Source: Phycisphaerae bacterium RAS1
Lineage (GTDB): Bacteria > Planctomycetota > Phycisphaerae > UBA1845 > Fen-1342
DNA: 64,000 bases
NCBI GenBank assembly: GCA_007859745.1
Contig: SMLU01000001.1
Span: 744,001-808,000 of the forward strand
Direction: 5' to 3'
How positions within the stretch are numbered: the stretch's first letter is position 1; every line of letters begins with the position of its first letter. The position numbers and the translations under genes are program-made. The notes under the pieces were generated by a model, which saw only the letters and a list, made by a program, of their open reading frames with translations, was not told where the DNA came from and ran no database searches. This document shows, one piece after another, positions 52,595-61,300 of the stretch.

Positions 52595-54157
52595 ATGACG
52601 CCCATGTCATCTCCTGCGCCCGATGCCGCGGCACGAAATCCGCTGCGCGATCTGCCCTCCGTGGACCAGCTCCTGCGCCACGCCGCCATTGCGACGCTGC
52701 TCGAGGAATTCCCACGCCACGAAGTGCTCACCGCGGTGCGAAATGTGATTGACGCCCGCCGTGCGGCGATTCAATCCGGCCGGCCGGCGGCGATCGACTC
52801 CGCCGCCCTGGCGCTCGGCGTGCGGGAGGAGATCTACCGCCGGGCGACGCCCAGTTTGCGGCGCGTCATCAACGCGACCGGCATCGTGCTCCACACCGGC
52901 CTGGGCCGGGCGCCGCTGGCGGCCGAGGCGGTCGCCGCGGTCGCGGAAGTCGCCGGGGGATACTGCAATCTCGAACTGGACCTCGCGACCGGCCGGCGCG
53001 GCGACCGGCACGAGCACTGCCGTGAGCTGCTGCGCGAGCTGACCGGCGCGGAGGACGCTCTGGTGGTGAACAACAACGCCGCCGCGACGTTTCTGGCGCT
53101 GCACGCCCTGGCGGGCGGCCGCGAGGCGATCGTCTCACGCGGCCAACTGGTCGAAATCGGCGGCTCCTACCGCATGCCCGACATTATGGCCGCCGCGGGT
53201 TGCCGCATGGTCGAGGTGGGCACGACCAACCGCACGCGCATCGGCGACTACGAGAAGGCGCTGACGCCGGAGACGGCGGTCCTGCTGCGCGTGCATGCGA
53301 GCAACTACCGGATCGAGGGCTTCGTGGAAAGCGCGTCGCTGGAGCAGCTCGCGGCGCTGGGGCGATCGCGCAGCCTCGTGGTCATCGACGACCTCGGCAG
53401 CGGCCTGATCGACCAGGCCGACGCGCTCCACGCCGATTCACGCCGCGCGCAGCCGGCGGTTCACTTCATCGGCGGCTTGCTCGATAACGGCACGGACGCC
53501 GACCAGGAAGCCACGGAGCGCGACGCGCCGCCGGTCGAATCCGGCCGCAGCACGGCCGCGGACTGGGACGAGCCGACCGTGAAGGGCAGCGTCGCCGGCG
53601 GGGCCGATATCACGCTCTTCTCTGGCGACAAGCTTTTGGGCGGGCCGCAGGCGGGCGTCGCGGTCGGCCGGGCCGAGCTGATCGCCCGCATGCGGCGCGA
53701 CCCGCTGATGCGCACGTTCCGGCCCGACAAGATGACGCTGGCCGCGCTCGAGGCGACGCTGAGGCTTTATCGCGATCCGGCCACGCTGGCGCAGCGCTGC
53801 CCGACGCTGCGCATGCTGCTGGCGCCTCCCGAGTCGCTCCAGCCGCTCGCAATGCGCCTGGCGGAGTTGACGCGCCGCAGCCTCCCCGATGCGACTGTTG
53901 ACGTTCTGGAGGATCGTTCCTATGCCGGCGGCGGATCGCTGCCGACGCTGGCGCTGCCGACCTGGGTGGTGCGCGTGCGCGTCGAAGGCGTCGCCGCGGC
54001 CGGCCTCGCTGCGGCTTTGCGCCGCGGCGATTCGCCCGTGGCGTGCCGCGTCCGCGACGAGTCGCTGCTGCTTGACTGCCGGACGCTGTCGGAGCCGGAG
54101 CTGTCGATCGTCGCGGCGGCGCTGGCCGAGTCTGTGCGTGAGGGGCTGTCTGAATGA
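52595..54157 (+). CDS. selA: L-seryl-tRNA(Sec) selenium transferase
   Basis: 520 aa from an ATG at 52595 (52604 is an alternative). LPSVDQLLRHAAIATLLEEF, INATGIVLHTGLGRAPLA, CNLELDLATGRRGDRHEHCR, VVNNNAAATFLAL and the PLP lysine in FSGDKLLGGPQAG are SelA signatures. It turns seryl-tRNA(Sec) into selenocysteyl-tRNA(Sec) with selenophosphate. It is longer than usual: between DDLGSGLIDQ and VAGGADITLFSGDK there are about 40 extra residues rich in Ala, Asp and Glu. selB, selC and selD are not adjacent. It agrees with the UGA-containing SelW gene at 1-110. The next gene overlaps by 4 bp (ATGA). Confidence 0.92.
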   Translation: MTPMSSPAPDAAARNPLRDLPSVDQLLRHAAIATLLEEFPRHEVLTAVRNVIDARRAAIQSGRPAAIDSAALALGVREEIYRRATPSLRRVINATGIVLHTGLGRAPLAAEAVAAVAEVAGGYCNLELDLATGRRGDRHEHCRELLRELTGAEDALVVNNNAAATFLALHALAGGREAIVSRGQLVEIGGSYRMPDIMAAAGCRMVEVGTTNRTRIGDYEKALTPETAVLLRVHASNYRIEGFVESASLEQLAALGRSRSLVVIDDLGSGLIDQADALHADSRRAQPAVHFIGGLLDNGTDADQEATERDAPPVESGRSTAADWDEPTVKGSVAGGADITLFSGDKLLGGPQAGVAVGRAELIARMRRDPLMRTFRPDKMTLAALEATLRLYRDPATLAQRCPTLRMLLAPPESLQPLAMRLAELTRRSLPDATVDVLEDRSYAGGGSLPTLALPTWVVRVRVEGVAAAGLAAALRRGDSPVACRVRDESLLLDCRTLSEPELSIVAAALAESVREGLSE

Positions 54158-55614
54158 GCTCCATAAAGCCGGCCGGCCGCGCGCCGCAACTGCTCGTCGC
54201 CCTCTACGCGGCCGCCCTGTTTCTGCCGTTTCTCGGCTCCGGCCGGACGCTGACGCATCACGAGGGCATGGTCACGGTTCCCGCGCTGCGCATGCTCGAA
54301 GACGGCGCGTGGATCGTGCCGCGCTACGCCGCCGGTTGGTGGCTCGACAAGCCGCCCCTGGCGAACTGGGTGACGGCCGGCGTGTTCGCGCTTTCGGGCG
54401 GGTTCAGCGAAACGGCCGCCCGGCTCCCGGCGGCGCTCAGCGCGGTCGGCCTCGCCGTGCTGATGGCGACGCTGGCGCGGCGTTTCTACGGCGACGCGAC
54501 CGGGCTGATGGCCGGGCTGGTGCAGGCGACGTGTGTCTATGCGCTGATGCAGGGCCGGCTGGGCGAGATCGACATGCTCTTCGCGCTGCTGATCGCGGCG
54601 GCTCATGTTGTGCTCGCGCTACAGTGGGGCCGCGGCGACCTGAAGCTGAGCCTCGCCGCCGGCGTCGCGTTTCACACGCTGGCGGGCTTGGCGGTGCTCA
54701 CCAAGGGGCTCGTCGCGGTTCCGCTGCTGGGGGCGACGATCATCGCGTTCGCGATCATCCGCCGCTCGTTCAAGCCGGTCGCGGCGGTGTTTCTGACGCC
54801 GGGAATCGTGAGCTTTCTGGCCGTCACAATCGCCTGGCACGTCGGGGCGTACGCGGTCGCGGGCGACGAAGCGATTGAGCAGTGGCGTTACAACTACCTG
54901 GAGCGTTTCGGCGGCAAGTTTCACCTGGTGAGCGAGCCGTGGTTCACGTACTTCACGTCGATTCCGTGGCTGATGGCGCCGTGGACCGTCGCGCTGCTCA
55001 TCGGCGCCAAGTGGCTCTGGCGGGACGCCCGCCGGCCCGACGCGCAACTTGAGAAGTTCCTGTGGTGCTGGTTCTTGGGGGGGCTGGTTTTCCTGTCGCT
55101 CTCCGCCTTTAAGCACAAGCACTACTGCCTGCCGATCCTGCCGCCGCTGGCGATCCTGACGGCCAAGGTTGTGCAAGTGCACCTGCAGCGCGTGCCGGTG
55201 CACGCGCCGCGCTTCTACGCGATCGTGTTCGCCGTGATCGTGATCGCGTTCGCCGTCGTGAACGCTTTTGTGATGCCCAAGCGCGATCCGCGCCGCCCGT
55301 TGGTCGATTTCGTTCGAACCCAAACATCGCGCCTGCCGGCGGAGGCGAAGTTGCTTGTCGTCGGCCTGGGCCAGCACGCGGCCTATCCCTACATTCAGCA
55401 CGCCTGCCGCTACGTGGACGACCCGCCGCAGGTCAAGGCGATCGTCAACGACCCGGCGCAGCAGCCGCTGTACGTGCTGACGCTCGCGGCGCACCTGGAC
55501 ACGGCGGAGAAGGAAGGCCTGGCGTTCGAGGTGGTGGCGACCGAACCAGAGAGCAAAAAGACGCCGCCGCCGAAGCGGCTGGTGCTGGTGAAGCCGCGCG
55601 CTACTTCTGACTGA
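54154..55614 (+). CDS. GT39/ArnT-like membrane glycosyltransferase
   Basis: 486 aa with about 11-12 membrane segments. Near the N-terminus THHEGMVTVPALRMLEDG gives the acidic residue of the first periplasmic loop, followed by WLDKPPLANWV, the typical substrate-binding block of ArnT/PMT-like (GT-C) enzymes. GEIDMLFALLIAAAH and LTKGLVAVPLL are further family blocks, and SAFKHKHYCLPILPPLAIL is the later HKHYYLLP-type motif. It moves a sugar from a polyprenyl-phosphate donor to a lipid or protein on the outer side of the membrane. It overlaps selA by 4 bp, which is probably only transcriptional linkage. Confidence 0.85.
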   Translation: MSSIKPAGRAPQLLVALYAAALFLPFLGSGRTLTHHEGMVTVPALRMLEDGAWIVPRYAAGWWLDKPPLANWVTAGVFALSGGFSETAARLPAALSAVGLAVLMATLARRFYGDATGLMAGLVQATCVYALMQGRLGEIDMLFALLIAAAHVVLALQWGRGDLKLSLAAGVAFHTLAGLAVLTKGLVAVPLLGATIIAFAIIRRSFKPVAAVFLTPGIVSFLAVTIAWHVGAYAVAGDEAIEQWRYNYLERFGGKFHLVSEPWFTYFTSIPWLMAPWTVALLIGAKWLWRDARRPDAQLEKFLWCWFLGGLVFLSLSAFKHKHYCLPILPPLAILTAKVVQVHLQRVPVHAPRFYAIVFAVIVIAFAVVNAFVMPKRDPRRPLVDFVRTQTSRLPAEAKLLVVGLGQHAAYPYIQHACRYVDDPPQVKAIVNDPAQQPLYVLTLAAHLDTAEKEGLAFEVVATEPESKKTPPPKRLVLVKPRATSD

Positions 55615-56107
55615 GGTTCCGGAGCGCGTCGCTGATCGGAAGAAACAGCATCAAGGGTGCGCTCTCGAACCGGCGAAATCCATGATGTTCGTAGAATTCA
55701 GCCGCTCGATCGTCCTTCGCGTCGACGATCACGGCGAAGGCGGCGATTTCGGCTCGGCACGTTCGCGCGATGGCGTCCATGAGCAGCGCGCCGCCCAGCC
55801 GCCGGCCCTGATCGCGCGCGTCTACCGCCAATCGGCCGATCCGGACCACCGGCACGGTTGGATACCGCGGCAGCTTTCGCACCGTGGCAGCCGGCAGGCC
55901 GTGAAGCGCCACGCTCCCGGCGGCGAGCGTGTAATAACCGGCGATGCGGTTGTCCACACAGTCGACGGCGACATAGCAGAAACTGACCCGACGCCGCATG
56001 TCCTGGCCGGCTTGAACACGCAGGTACTGGTCAAGGGCTTCGACGCCGCAGTGGAACCCGGTGCGCTCGTGCTGATCCAGAAGTTCTATTCGGAAAGGCG
56101 CCGTCAC
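55601..56107 (-). CDS. GNAT acetyltransferase toxin (TacT-like)
   Basis: 168 aa. The GNAT fold is shown by VRIGRLAVDARDQGRRLGGA (acetyl-CoA loop QGRRLG) and FYEHHGFRRF with the catalytic Tyr. FHCGVEALDQYLRVQAGQDM and YYTLAAGSVAL are typical of TacT/AtaT-class toxins, which acetylate the amino group of aminoacyl-tRNA and stop translation. The start overlaps the stop of the DUF1778 antitoxin gene (ATGA). The 3' end overlaps the convergent GT39 gene by 14 bp. Confidence 0.9.
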   Translation of the reverse strand: MTAPFRIELLDQHERTGFHCGVEALDQYLRVQAGQDMRRRVSFCYVAVDCVDNRIAGYYTLAAGSVALHGLPAATVRKLPRYPTVPVVRIGRLAVDARDQGRRLGGALLMDAIARTCRAEIAAFAVIVDAKDDRAAEFYEHHGFRRFESAPLMLFLPISDALRNLSQK

Positions 56108-56415
56108 GGCCGCCGAACCAGACGACGGTGCGCGGCGGCGGCTCGTTTCATTGCGGGCGCGGGCCTGGGCGGCTTGAGGATCGCCGCTGCGAACCGCTGT
56201 TGGTCATCGAACGATAGTCGCATCACGTCACTGCGCCCGATGGCCTCCTCGGCGGCCTGTTGCGCCGCGGTGACCACGAAATCGGACACGCTGCGGCCGT
56301 GCAGGGCGGCGGCGCGCTGCAATAGCGCGTAGATTGCGGGAGCGATCCGCGCTTCGAGTCGCGCGGTTCGCGTTCGCGCGGAGCGCCGGGACGCAGACAG
56401 GGACGTCTTCTTCAT
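56104..56415 (-). CDS. DUF1778 (TacA-like) antitoxin
   Basis: 103 aa from an ATG at 56415. TARLEARIAPAIYALLQRAA and GRSVSDFVVTAAQQAAEEAI form the ribbon-helix-helix DNA-binding domain of DUF1778/TacA antitoxins; the C-terminal part, Arg/Ala/Pro-rich, wraps the toxin. A longer frame (from 56445) would run through the promoter, so the ATG at 56415 is preferred. It is coupled to the GNAT toxin gene. Confidence 0.87.
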   Translation of the reverse strand: MKKTSLSASRRSARTRTARLEARIAPAIYALLQRAAALHGRSVSDFVVTAAQQAAEEAIGRSDVMRLSFDDQQRFAAAILKPPRPAPAMKRAAAAHRRLVRRP

Positions 56416-56421
56416 GGAGGT

Positions 56422-56449
56422 ATTGTACGGATACTTGCCGTACAATCAA
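56422..56449 (-). promoter_or_regulatory. Promoter and operator of the TacA-TacT-like operon
   Basis: On the minus strand TTGATT (56449-56444), 16 bp, TACAAT (56427-56422) is a good sigma-70 promoter. The perfect 9-bp inverted repeat ATTGTACGG/CCGTACAAT (56422-56430 and 56438-56446, 7-bp spacer) covers it. The antitoxin probably binds there to repress its own operon. The expected transcription start is at about 56415, the A of the ATG, so the mRNA would be leaderless. Confidence 0.65.
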
Positions 56450-56562
56450 ACCCGACCGCGTGAACCGCCGGCGGCATTACAATAAGCGGACAAACCGCCG
56501 GGCTGCACGCTAGCTCGGGCGGGCGATTGACGCTCCCGGGCAGGACAAGGTTCGTGTATCAA

Positions 56563-57552
56563 ATGAAAACCGTCTACATCACCGATTTCTGGACCGGCGC
56601 ACCCGACGTGGAGCAGGACGCGCTTGCCGGCGTCGCGGCGGTCGTCGCCCTCGGTGAGCACGACGAGAAGAAACTCCTGCCGCGCATCGCCGACGCCGAC
56701 GGTTTGCTGGTCTGGCACGACATCCGCATCTCCGCCGCGACGCTCGCCGCCCTGACGCGCTGCCGCGTGCTGGTGCGCATTGGCGTCGGCTTCGACAACG
56801 TCGATCTGGAGGCCGCCCGCAGCCGCGACATCGTCGTCTGCAACACGCCCGACTACGGCATCGAGGACGTCGCCGACCATGCGATCGCGATGATGCTCGC
56901 CTTGCTCAAGAACCTGCCGCAGTTCAACCACGACCTGAAGCAGGCCGCCCCGCTGCTGTGGAACGCCCGCCGCAACGCGCGCATGCCGCGGCTGCGCGGG
57001 ATGGTCTTCGGCGTGATCGGGTTGGGCCGGATCGGGTCGGCCACCGCACTTCGAGCGAAGGCGTTCGGCATGGACGTGGTCGCGTTCGATCCGTACATCC
57101 CCGACGGCCGCGACAAGGCGCTCGGCATCCGCATGGCGTACTGCCTCGATGAGCTGCTGCGCCAGAGTGATGTCGTGTCGATTCACACGCCGCTGAATGA
57201 GACGACGCGCGGCATGATCTCGGCCCCCGCTCTCGCGCAGTTCAAGCGCGGCGCGACGCTCATTAACACCGCCCGCGGGCCGGTGTGCGACACGACCGCC
57301 TTGCTGGCGGCGCTGGAATCCGGCCAGCTCGCGGGCGCCGGACTGGATGTGCTCCCGGTGGAGCCGCCGAACGCGGATGATCCGCTGATCATCGCGGTGC
57401 GCGATCCGTCGCACGTCGCCCACTATCGCTGCATTCTGTCGCCGCACGCCGCGTTCTACACTGAAGAGGGATTCATCGAGATGCGGCGAAAGGCGGCGCT
57501 GGAAGTGCGGCGAGCGCTGACCGGCGAGCGCGTCAGGAATCGGGTGAATTAG
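56563..57552 (+). CDS. D-2-hydroxyacid dehydrogenase, C-terminal binding protein-like
   Basis: 329 aa from an ATG at 56563. NAD motif MVFGVIGLGRIGSATALRAK, catalytic Arg in NTARGPVCDTTALLAALESG, Glu in LPVEPPN and His in LSPHAAFYTEEG. The long IEDVADHAIAMMLALLKNL helix and PHAAFYTEEGF are closest to the CtBP/phosphoglycerate dehydrogenase-like group. It reduces a 2-keto acid, or oxidises a D-2-hydroxy acid, with NAD(H). The substrate is not predictable, and no serine pathway gene is adjacent. Confidence 0.88.
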   Translation: MKTVYITDFWTGAPDVEQDALAGVAAVVALGEHDEKKLLPRIADADGLLVWHDIRISAATLAALTRCRVLVRIGVGFDNVDLEAARSRDIVVCNTPDYGIEDVADHAIAMMLALLKNLPQFNHDLKQAAPLLWNARRNARMPRLRGMVFGVIGLGRIGSATALRAKAFGMDVVAFDPYIPDGRDKALGIRMAYCLDELLRQSDVVSIHTPLNETTRGMISAPALAQFKRGATLINTARGPVCDTTALLAALESGQLAGAGLDVLPVEPPNADDPLIIAVRDPSHVAHYRCILSPHAAFYTEEGFIEMRRKAALEVRRALTGERVRNRVN

Positions 57553-57569
57553 GGCTGACGCGCGGGACC

Positions 57570-57717
57570 GTGGCGCCGGAACTGTGGCACCGGAACTGTG
57601 GCACCGGAACTGTGGCACCGGTTTGTAACCGGTGACTGTTTGCACGGGTTTCCAACCCGTGCAGCCAGCGGGCTGGAAACCCGCTGATACAATCACCGGT
57701 TACAAACCGGTGCCACA
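57570..57717. repeat. Palindrome family R4 with cloverleaf-like fold and tandem 14-mers
   Basis: Three tandem 14-bp units GTGGCACCGGAACT (first with one change) lead into a perfect 25-bp inverted repeat (57611-57635 with 57693-57717), which starts TGTGGCACCGGTTTGTAACC. Each arm is itself a hairpin, CACCGGTT-TGT-AACCGGTG. Two more hairpins lie between: GCACGGGTT-TCC-AACCCGTGC and CAGCGGGCTGGAAACCCGCTG. Confidence 0.88.
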
Positions 57718-57739
57718 TGACAGAGGAGTTCTGAGAGCA

Positions 57740-58306
57740 ATGTATCGAATCGCAATGTTGACACTGCTCGCCGCTGCAGCCGGCGGCTTCGCCGATGACA
57801 AGTCCGCCACAACCCAACCCGCCGCGAAGCCGCCAACCGCGGCGACGGCGAAACGCCCACTGGACAAGCCGACCCTGGAGAGAGCGTTTCAGGAGTCCCT
57901 GAACGACGTCGTCCTGCTCGGCAACTTTCAGGCCATGACCCCTGACGAGAAAACCGGCAAGATCGTCCTCAGCCCGCCGCGGGCCGAGCGCTACAGCATC
58001 GCCTCCGCCGCGCGGGCGGACGACGACCGCTGGCGGATCGACGCCCGTATTCAGTACGACGACCACGACGTGACTATTCCCGTGCTGGTGCGAGTGCTCT
58101 GGGCCGGCGACACGCCCGTCATCACGCTGGACGATGTCGCCTTGCCCGGGCTGGGAACCTACTCCGCGCGTGTCATGATCTACCGCGGTTACTACAGCGG
58201 CACCTGGTTCGGCCCCGATTGCGGCGGCGTGCTCAGCGGGCAGATTTTCAAAGCCGCCGACGTTCCGCCGCCCGCGGGCGCCAAGGCAAAACCGGACAAG
58301 GACTGA
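57740..58306 (+). CDS. Small secreted hypothetical protein
   Basis: 188 aa from an ATG at 57740. MYRIAMLTLLAAAAGGFADD is a signal peptide. A Thr/Ala/Pro/Lys-rich stretch of about 25 residues follows, then a domain with ERAFQESLNDVVLLGNFQAM, PRAERYSIASAARADDDRWR, TIPVLVRVLWAGDTPVITLDD and YRGYYSGTWFGPDCGGVLSG. The last reads like a substrate-binding turn but I cannot name the family. It resembles planctomycete secreted proteins of unknown function. It starts 22 bp after the R4 palindrome and is followed after 6 bp by the FtsX-like permease, so they may act together. Confidence 0.75.
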   Translation: MYRIAMLTLLAAAAGGFADDKSATTQPAAKPPTAATAKRPLDKPTLERAFQESLNDVVLLGNFQAMTPDEKTGKIVLSPPRAERYSIASAARADDDRWRIDARIQYDDHDVTIPVLVRVLWAGDTPVITLDDVALPGLGTYSARVMIYRGYYSGTWFGPDCGGVLSGQIFKAADVPPPAGAKAKPDKD

Positions 58307-58312
58307 TCCGGC

Positions 58313-61300
58313 GTGACCGCGTGGACGCTGATCCGTCGCAGCCTGAGCTACTACTGGCGGCAGAACCTGGCGGTCGTGCTGGGGACGGCAGTTGGGGCGG
58401 CGGTGCTGAGCGGGGCGCTGCTGGTGGGCGACTCGATGCGCGGCAGCCTGCGCGACCTGGCGCTGCGGCGGCTGGGACGAATCGAGAGCGCGGTCGTCGG
58501 CCAGCGGCTTTTTTCCACCCATGTAGCCGACTTGCTGCGCGGCGCCGCCGAGGACCACGAACCGAAGGGAACGGTTGCTGCCGTGCTGGCGCTGCGCGGT
58601 GCGGCGGTCCACGCGGGCAGCGGCGCGCGCGACGCCCGGGTCAACATCTACGGCATCGACAGTCACTTTTCGCGACTCGCCGGGGCTTCGCCATTCCCCA
58701 ATTCCGACGACGATCGCGGCGTCGTGCTCAGCGACAGCCTGGCGCTTGAGATAAACGCCCGCGTCGGAGACGACGTGCTGCTTTCTCCCGCGCGGCAGTC
58801 CACAATCTCGCCGGAGACGCTTCTTGGGAGGCGAGACGAAGCAGTCGTGAGCCTCCGCCTGACGGTGCGCGCCGTCTCGCCCGCCGCCGGACTGGGCGGC
58901 CTGGCGCTCGATTTGCGGCAGGCCGCGGCCCACAACGCCTTCGTCCCGCTCGAAACGCTGCAGCGCGCCATCGATCGATCGGGGCGGATTAACGCGGTCT
59001 TTCTCGACGCGGATGCCGCGCCGGCGCTTCCGGCCGGGACCGACCGGCTCAACGTCGCGCTCGAGGACTACGGCCTGCGGTTTCACGACTCGCTGCCGAG
59101 CTCGAATCTGATTATCGAGAGCGACGCGATGCTCCTGCCGCCGGCGGTCGAAACGGCCGTTGATCAGGTCGCCGGCGCGTTCTTCACGGCTCCGGTGGCG
59201 CGGCTTCTGACCTATCTTGCGAACGAAATCCGTCTAGTCCCGGCCCGGGCCGTGACGGAAGACGTCCGGGCCGTGCCTTACTCCACGGTCGTCGCAGTCG
59301 ATCCGCGCCTGCCGCACGTGGCGCCGCTGACGTTGCTGGATGGCGCGCCGGCGCCGCCGCTGGCCGCGGGCGACGCACTGCTGAATCGCTGGACGGCCGA
59401 CCAGTTGCGGGCCGAGCCGGGCGACGAAATCGAGATCGCGTACTACGCGACGCTGCCCTTCGGCCGGCTGGAGGAGCGGACGGCGCGGTTTCGCGTTGTG
59501 GGCATCGTCCGCATGGATGCCGTCGCGACCGACCCCGGCTTCACGCCGGAGTACAGGGGCGTGACCGATGCGGAGAGCCTGGCCGACTGGGATCCGCCCT
59601 TCCCCATGGATCTCAAGAAGATTCGGCCGCCGGATGAGGACTACTGGACTCGCTACAAAGCCGCGCCCAAGGTCTTCGTTTCGCTTGAGGATGGACGCGA
59701 GCTGTGGGCGCACGACGCCGGCCGGTTCGGTTCGCTCACGTCGATCCGGGTCCGCGCGGTTGACGAACCGATCGACCGCGTCGCGGCCCGCTGGAGGGAG
59801 GAGATCGGCCGGCGGCTGGCGCCCGAGGCGATGGGCGTTCGCATCGAGCCCATGCGCCGGCAGGCGATCGACGCGGCCTCCGGGAATACGGATTTCGGCC
59901 TGCTCTTTCTGGCCTTCAGCTTCTTCCTGATCGCGTCGGGGTTGATGCTGGTCACGCTGCTCTTTCGGCTGAGCCTCGAGCGCCGTAGCAGTGAAATCGG
60001 CCTGCTTGCCGCCCTCGGCGTCGACCCCCGCACCGTTTGGCTGAGCATGCTGGCGCAGGTACTGGCTCTGGCATCGGCGGGCGCCGCCATCGGACAGCTC
60101 GCGGCGCTTCTGTACGCCTGGCTGATGCTCGCCGGCCTGCGGACGCTCTGGTCGGCGGCCGTGCAGGCGCCGCTGCTCGAGCTGCACGTCGGCGGGCTGA
60201 CGCTCGTGATCGGATTCGTCGCTGCCACGCTTGCGTCGGTGTTCGCGATGATTCTCGGGCTGCGTGGACTCACGCGCCTTCCGCCGCGCGCTCTGCTTTC
60301 GGGCAACCTGTCGACCGCCGGGGGTCAAGAAAGATCACGCCGCCGAATCCTGCTTGCGGCGTGCGGCATGCTCGCGATTGCGGCCGCGGGACTTGCCCTT
60401 GCAAGTGTGCTCACGCGCGCCGTTCCGGCCGCCGGTGCGTTCTTCGGCGGTGGAGCGCTGGCTCTGGCGGCGGCGCTGTGCGCCGTGCGTGCATCGTGGA
60501 TGCAGCCGCCGCGCAGTCCGGTTCGCCGCCCCGGGCGGGCGGCCTGGATTCGCCTCGGGATCCGCAACGCCCCGCGCCACGCCGGCCGCAGCCTGCTCAC
60601 CGTCAGCCTGGTCGCGTCGGCCACGTTTCTGATCGGGTCGCTGCAGGCGTTCCGCCTCGATCCCGCGGACACGACCCGCCGCGAAAGCGGCAGCGGCGGA
60701 TACTCGCTGGTGGTCGAGTCCGCGTCGCCGCTGCTGGCGAACCTGAATGACGACGCGGATCGAAAGTCGCTGGGGCTATCCGATGCGGCGCAGCAGTTGC
60801 TGGCGCGGGCGCAGGTCGCGTCCATGCGGCTGCGGCCCGGCGACGAGGCCAGTTGCCTGAATCTGTATCGTCAGCAGCGGCCGCGCATCGTCGGGGCGCC
60901 GCAGAGTTTTCTGGAGCGCGGCGGATTCGCGCTGGCCGCCTGCATGGCCGGATCGGCGGCGGAATCGGCCAATCCGTGGCTGCTGCTGCATCGCCGCTTT
61001 GAAGACGGCGCCATCCCGGTCATCGGAGACGAAGCCGCGGTGCGCTGGCAGATGCATCGCGATCTCGGCCAGGACCTGGAGGTGATTAGCGAGACCGGCC
61101 GGCCGGCGCGGCTGCGCTTCGTCGCATTGCTGTCGGGAAGCGTGATGCAAGGCGAGCTGATCGTGGCCGAAGATTCGTTCAAGGGCCTCTTTCCCTCGAT
61201 CAGCGGATACAACTTCTTTCTGATCGACGCGCCGGCGGGCGAAGCGGCGAAGCTGGAAACCGTGCTGGAGCGCGATCTGGCGTCGCAGGGCTTCGACGCG

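Noticed and set aside
56446-57696. 416-codon open frame on the minus strand
   Set aside because: It is antisense to the CtBP-like dehydrogenase and rich in His, Arg and Gln. It is a shadow.
57533-59086. 517-codon open frame on the minus strand
   Set aside because: It is antisense to the secreted protein and permease genes and passes through the R4 palindrome.
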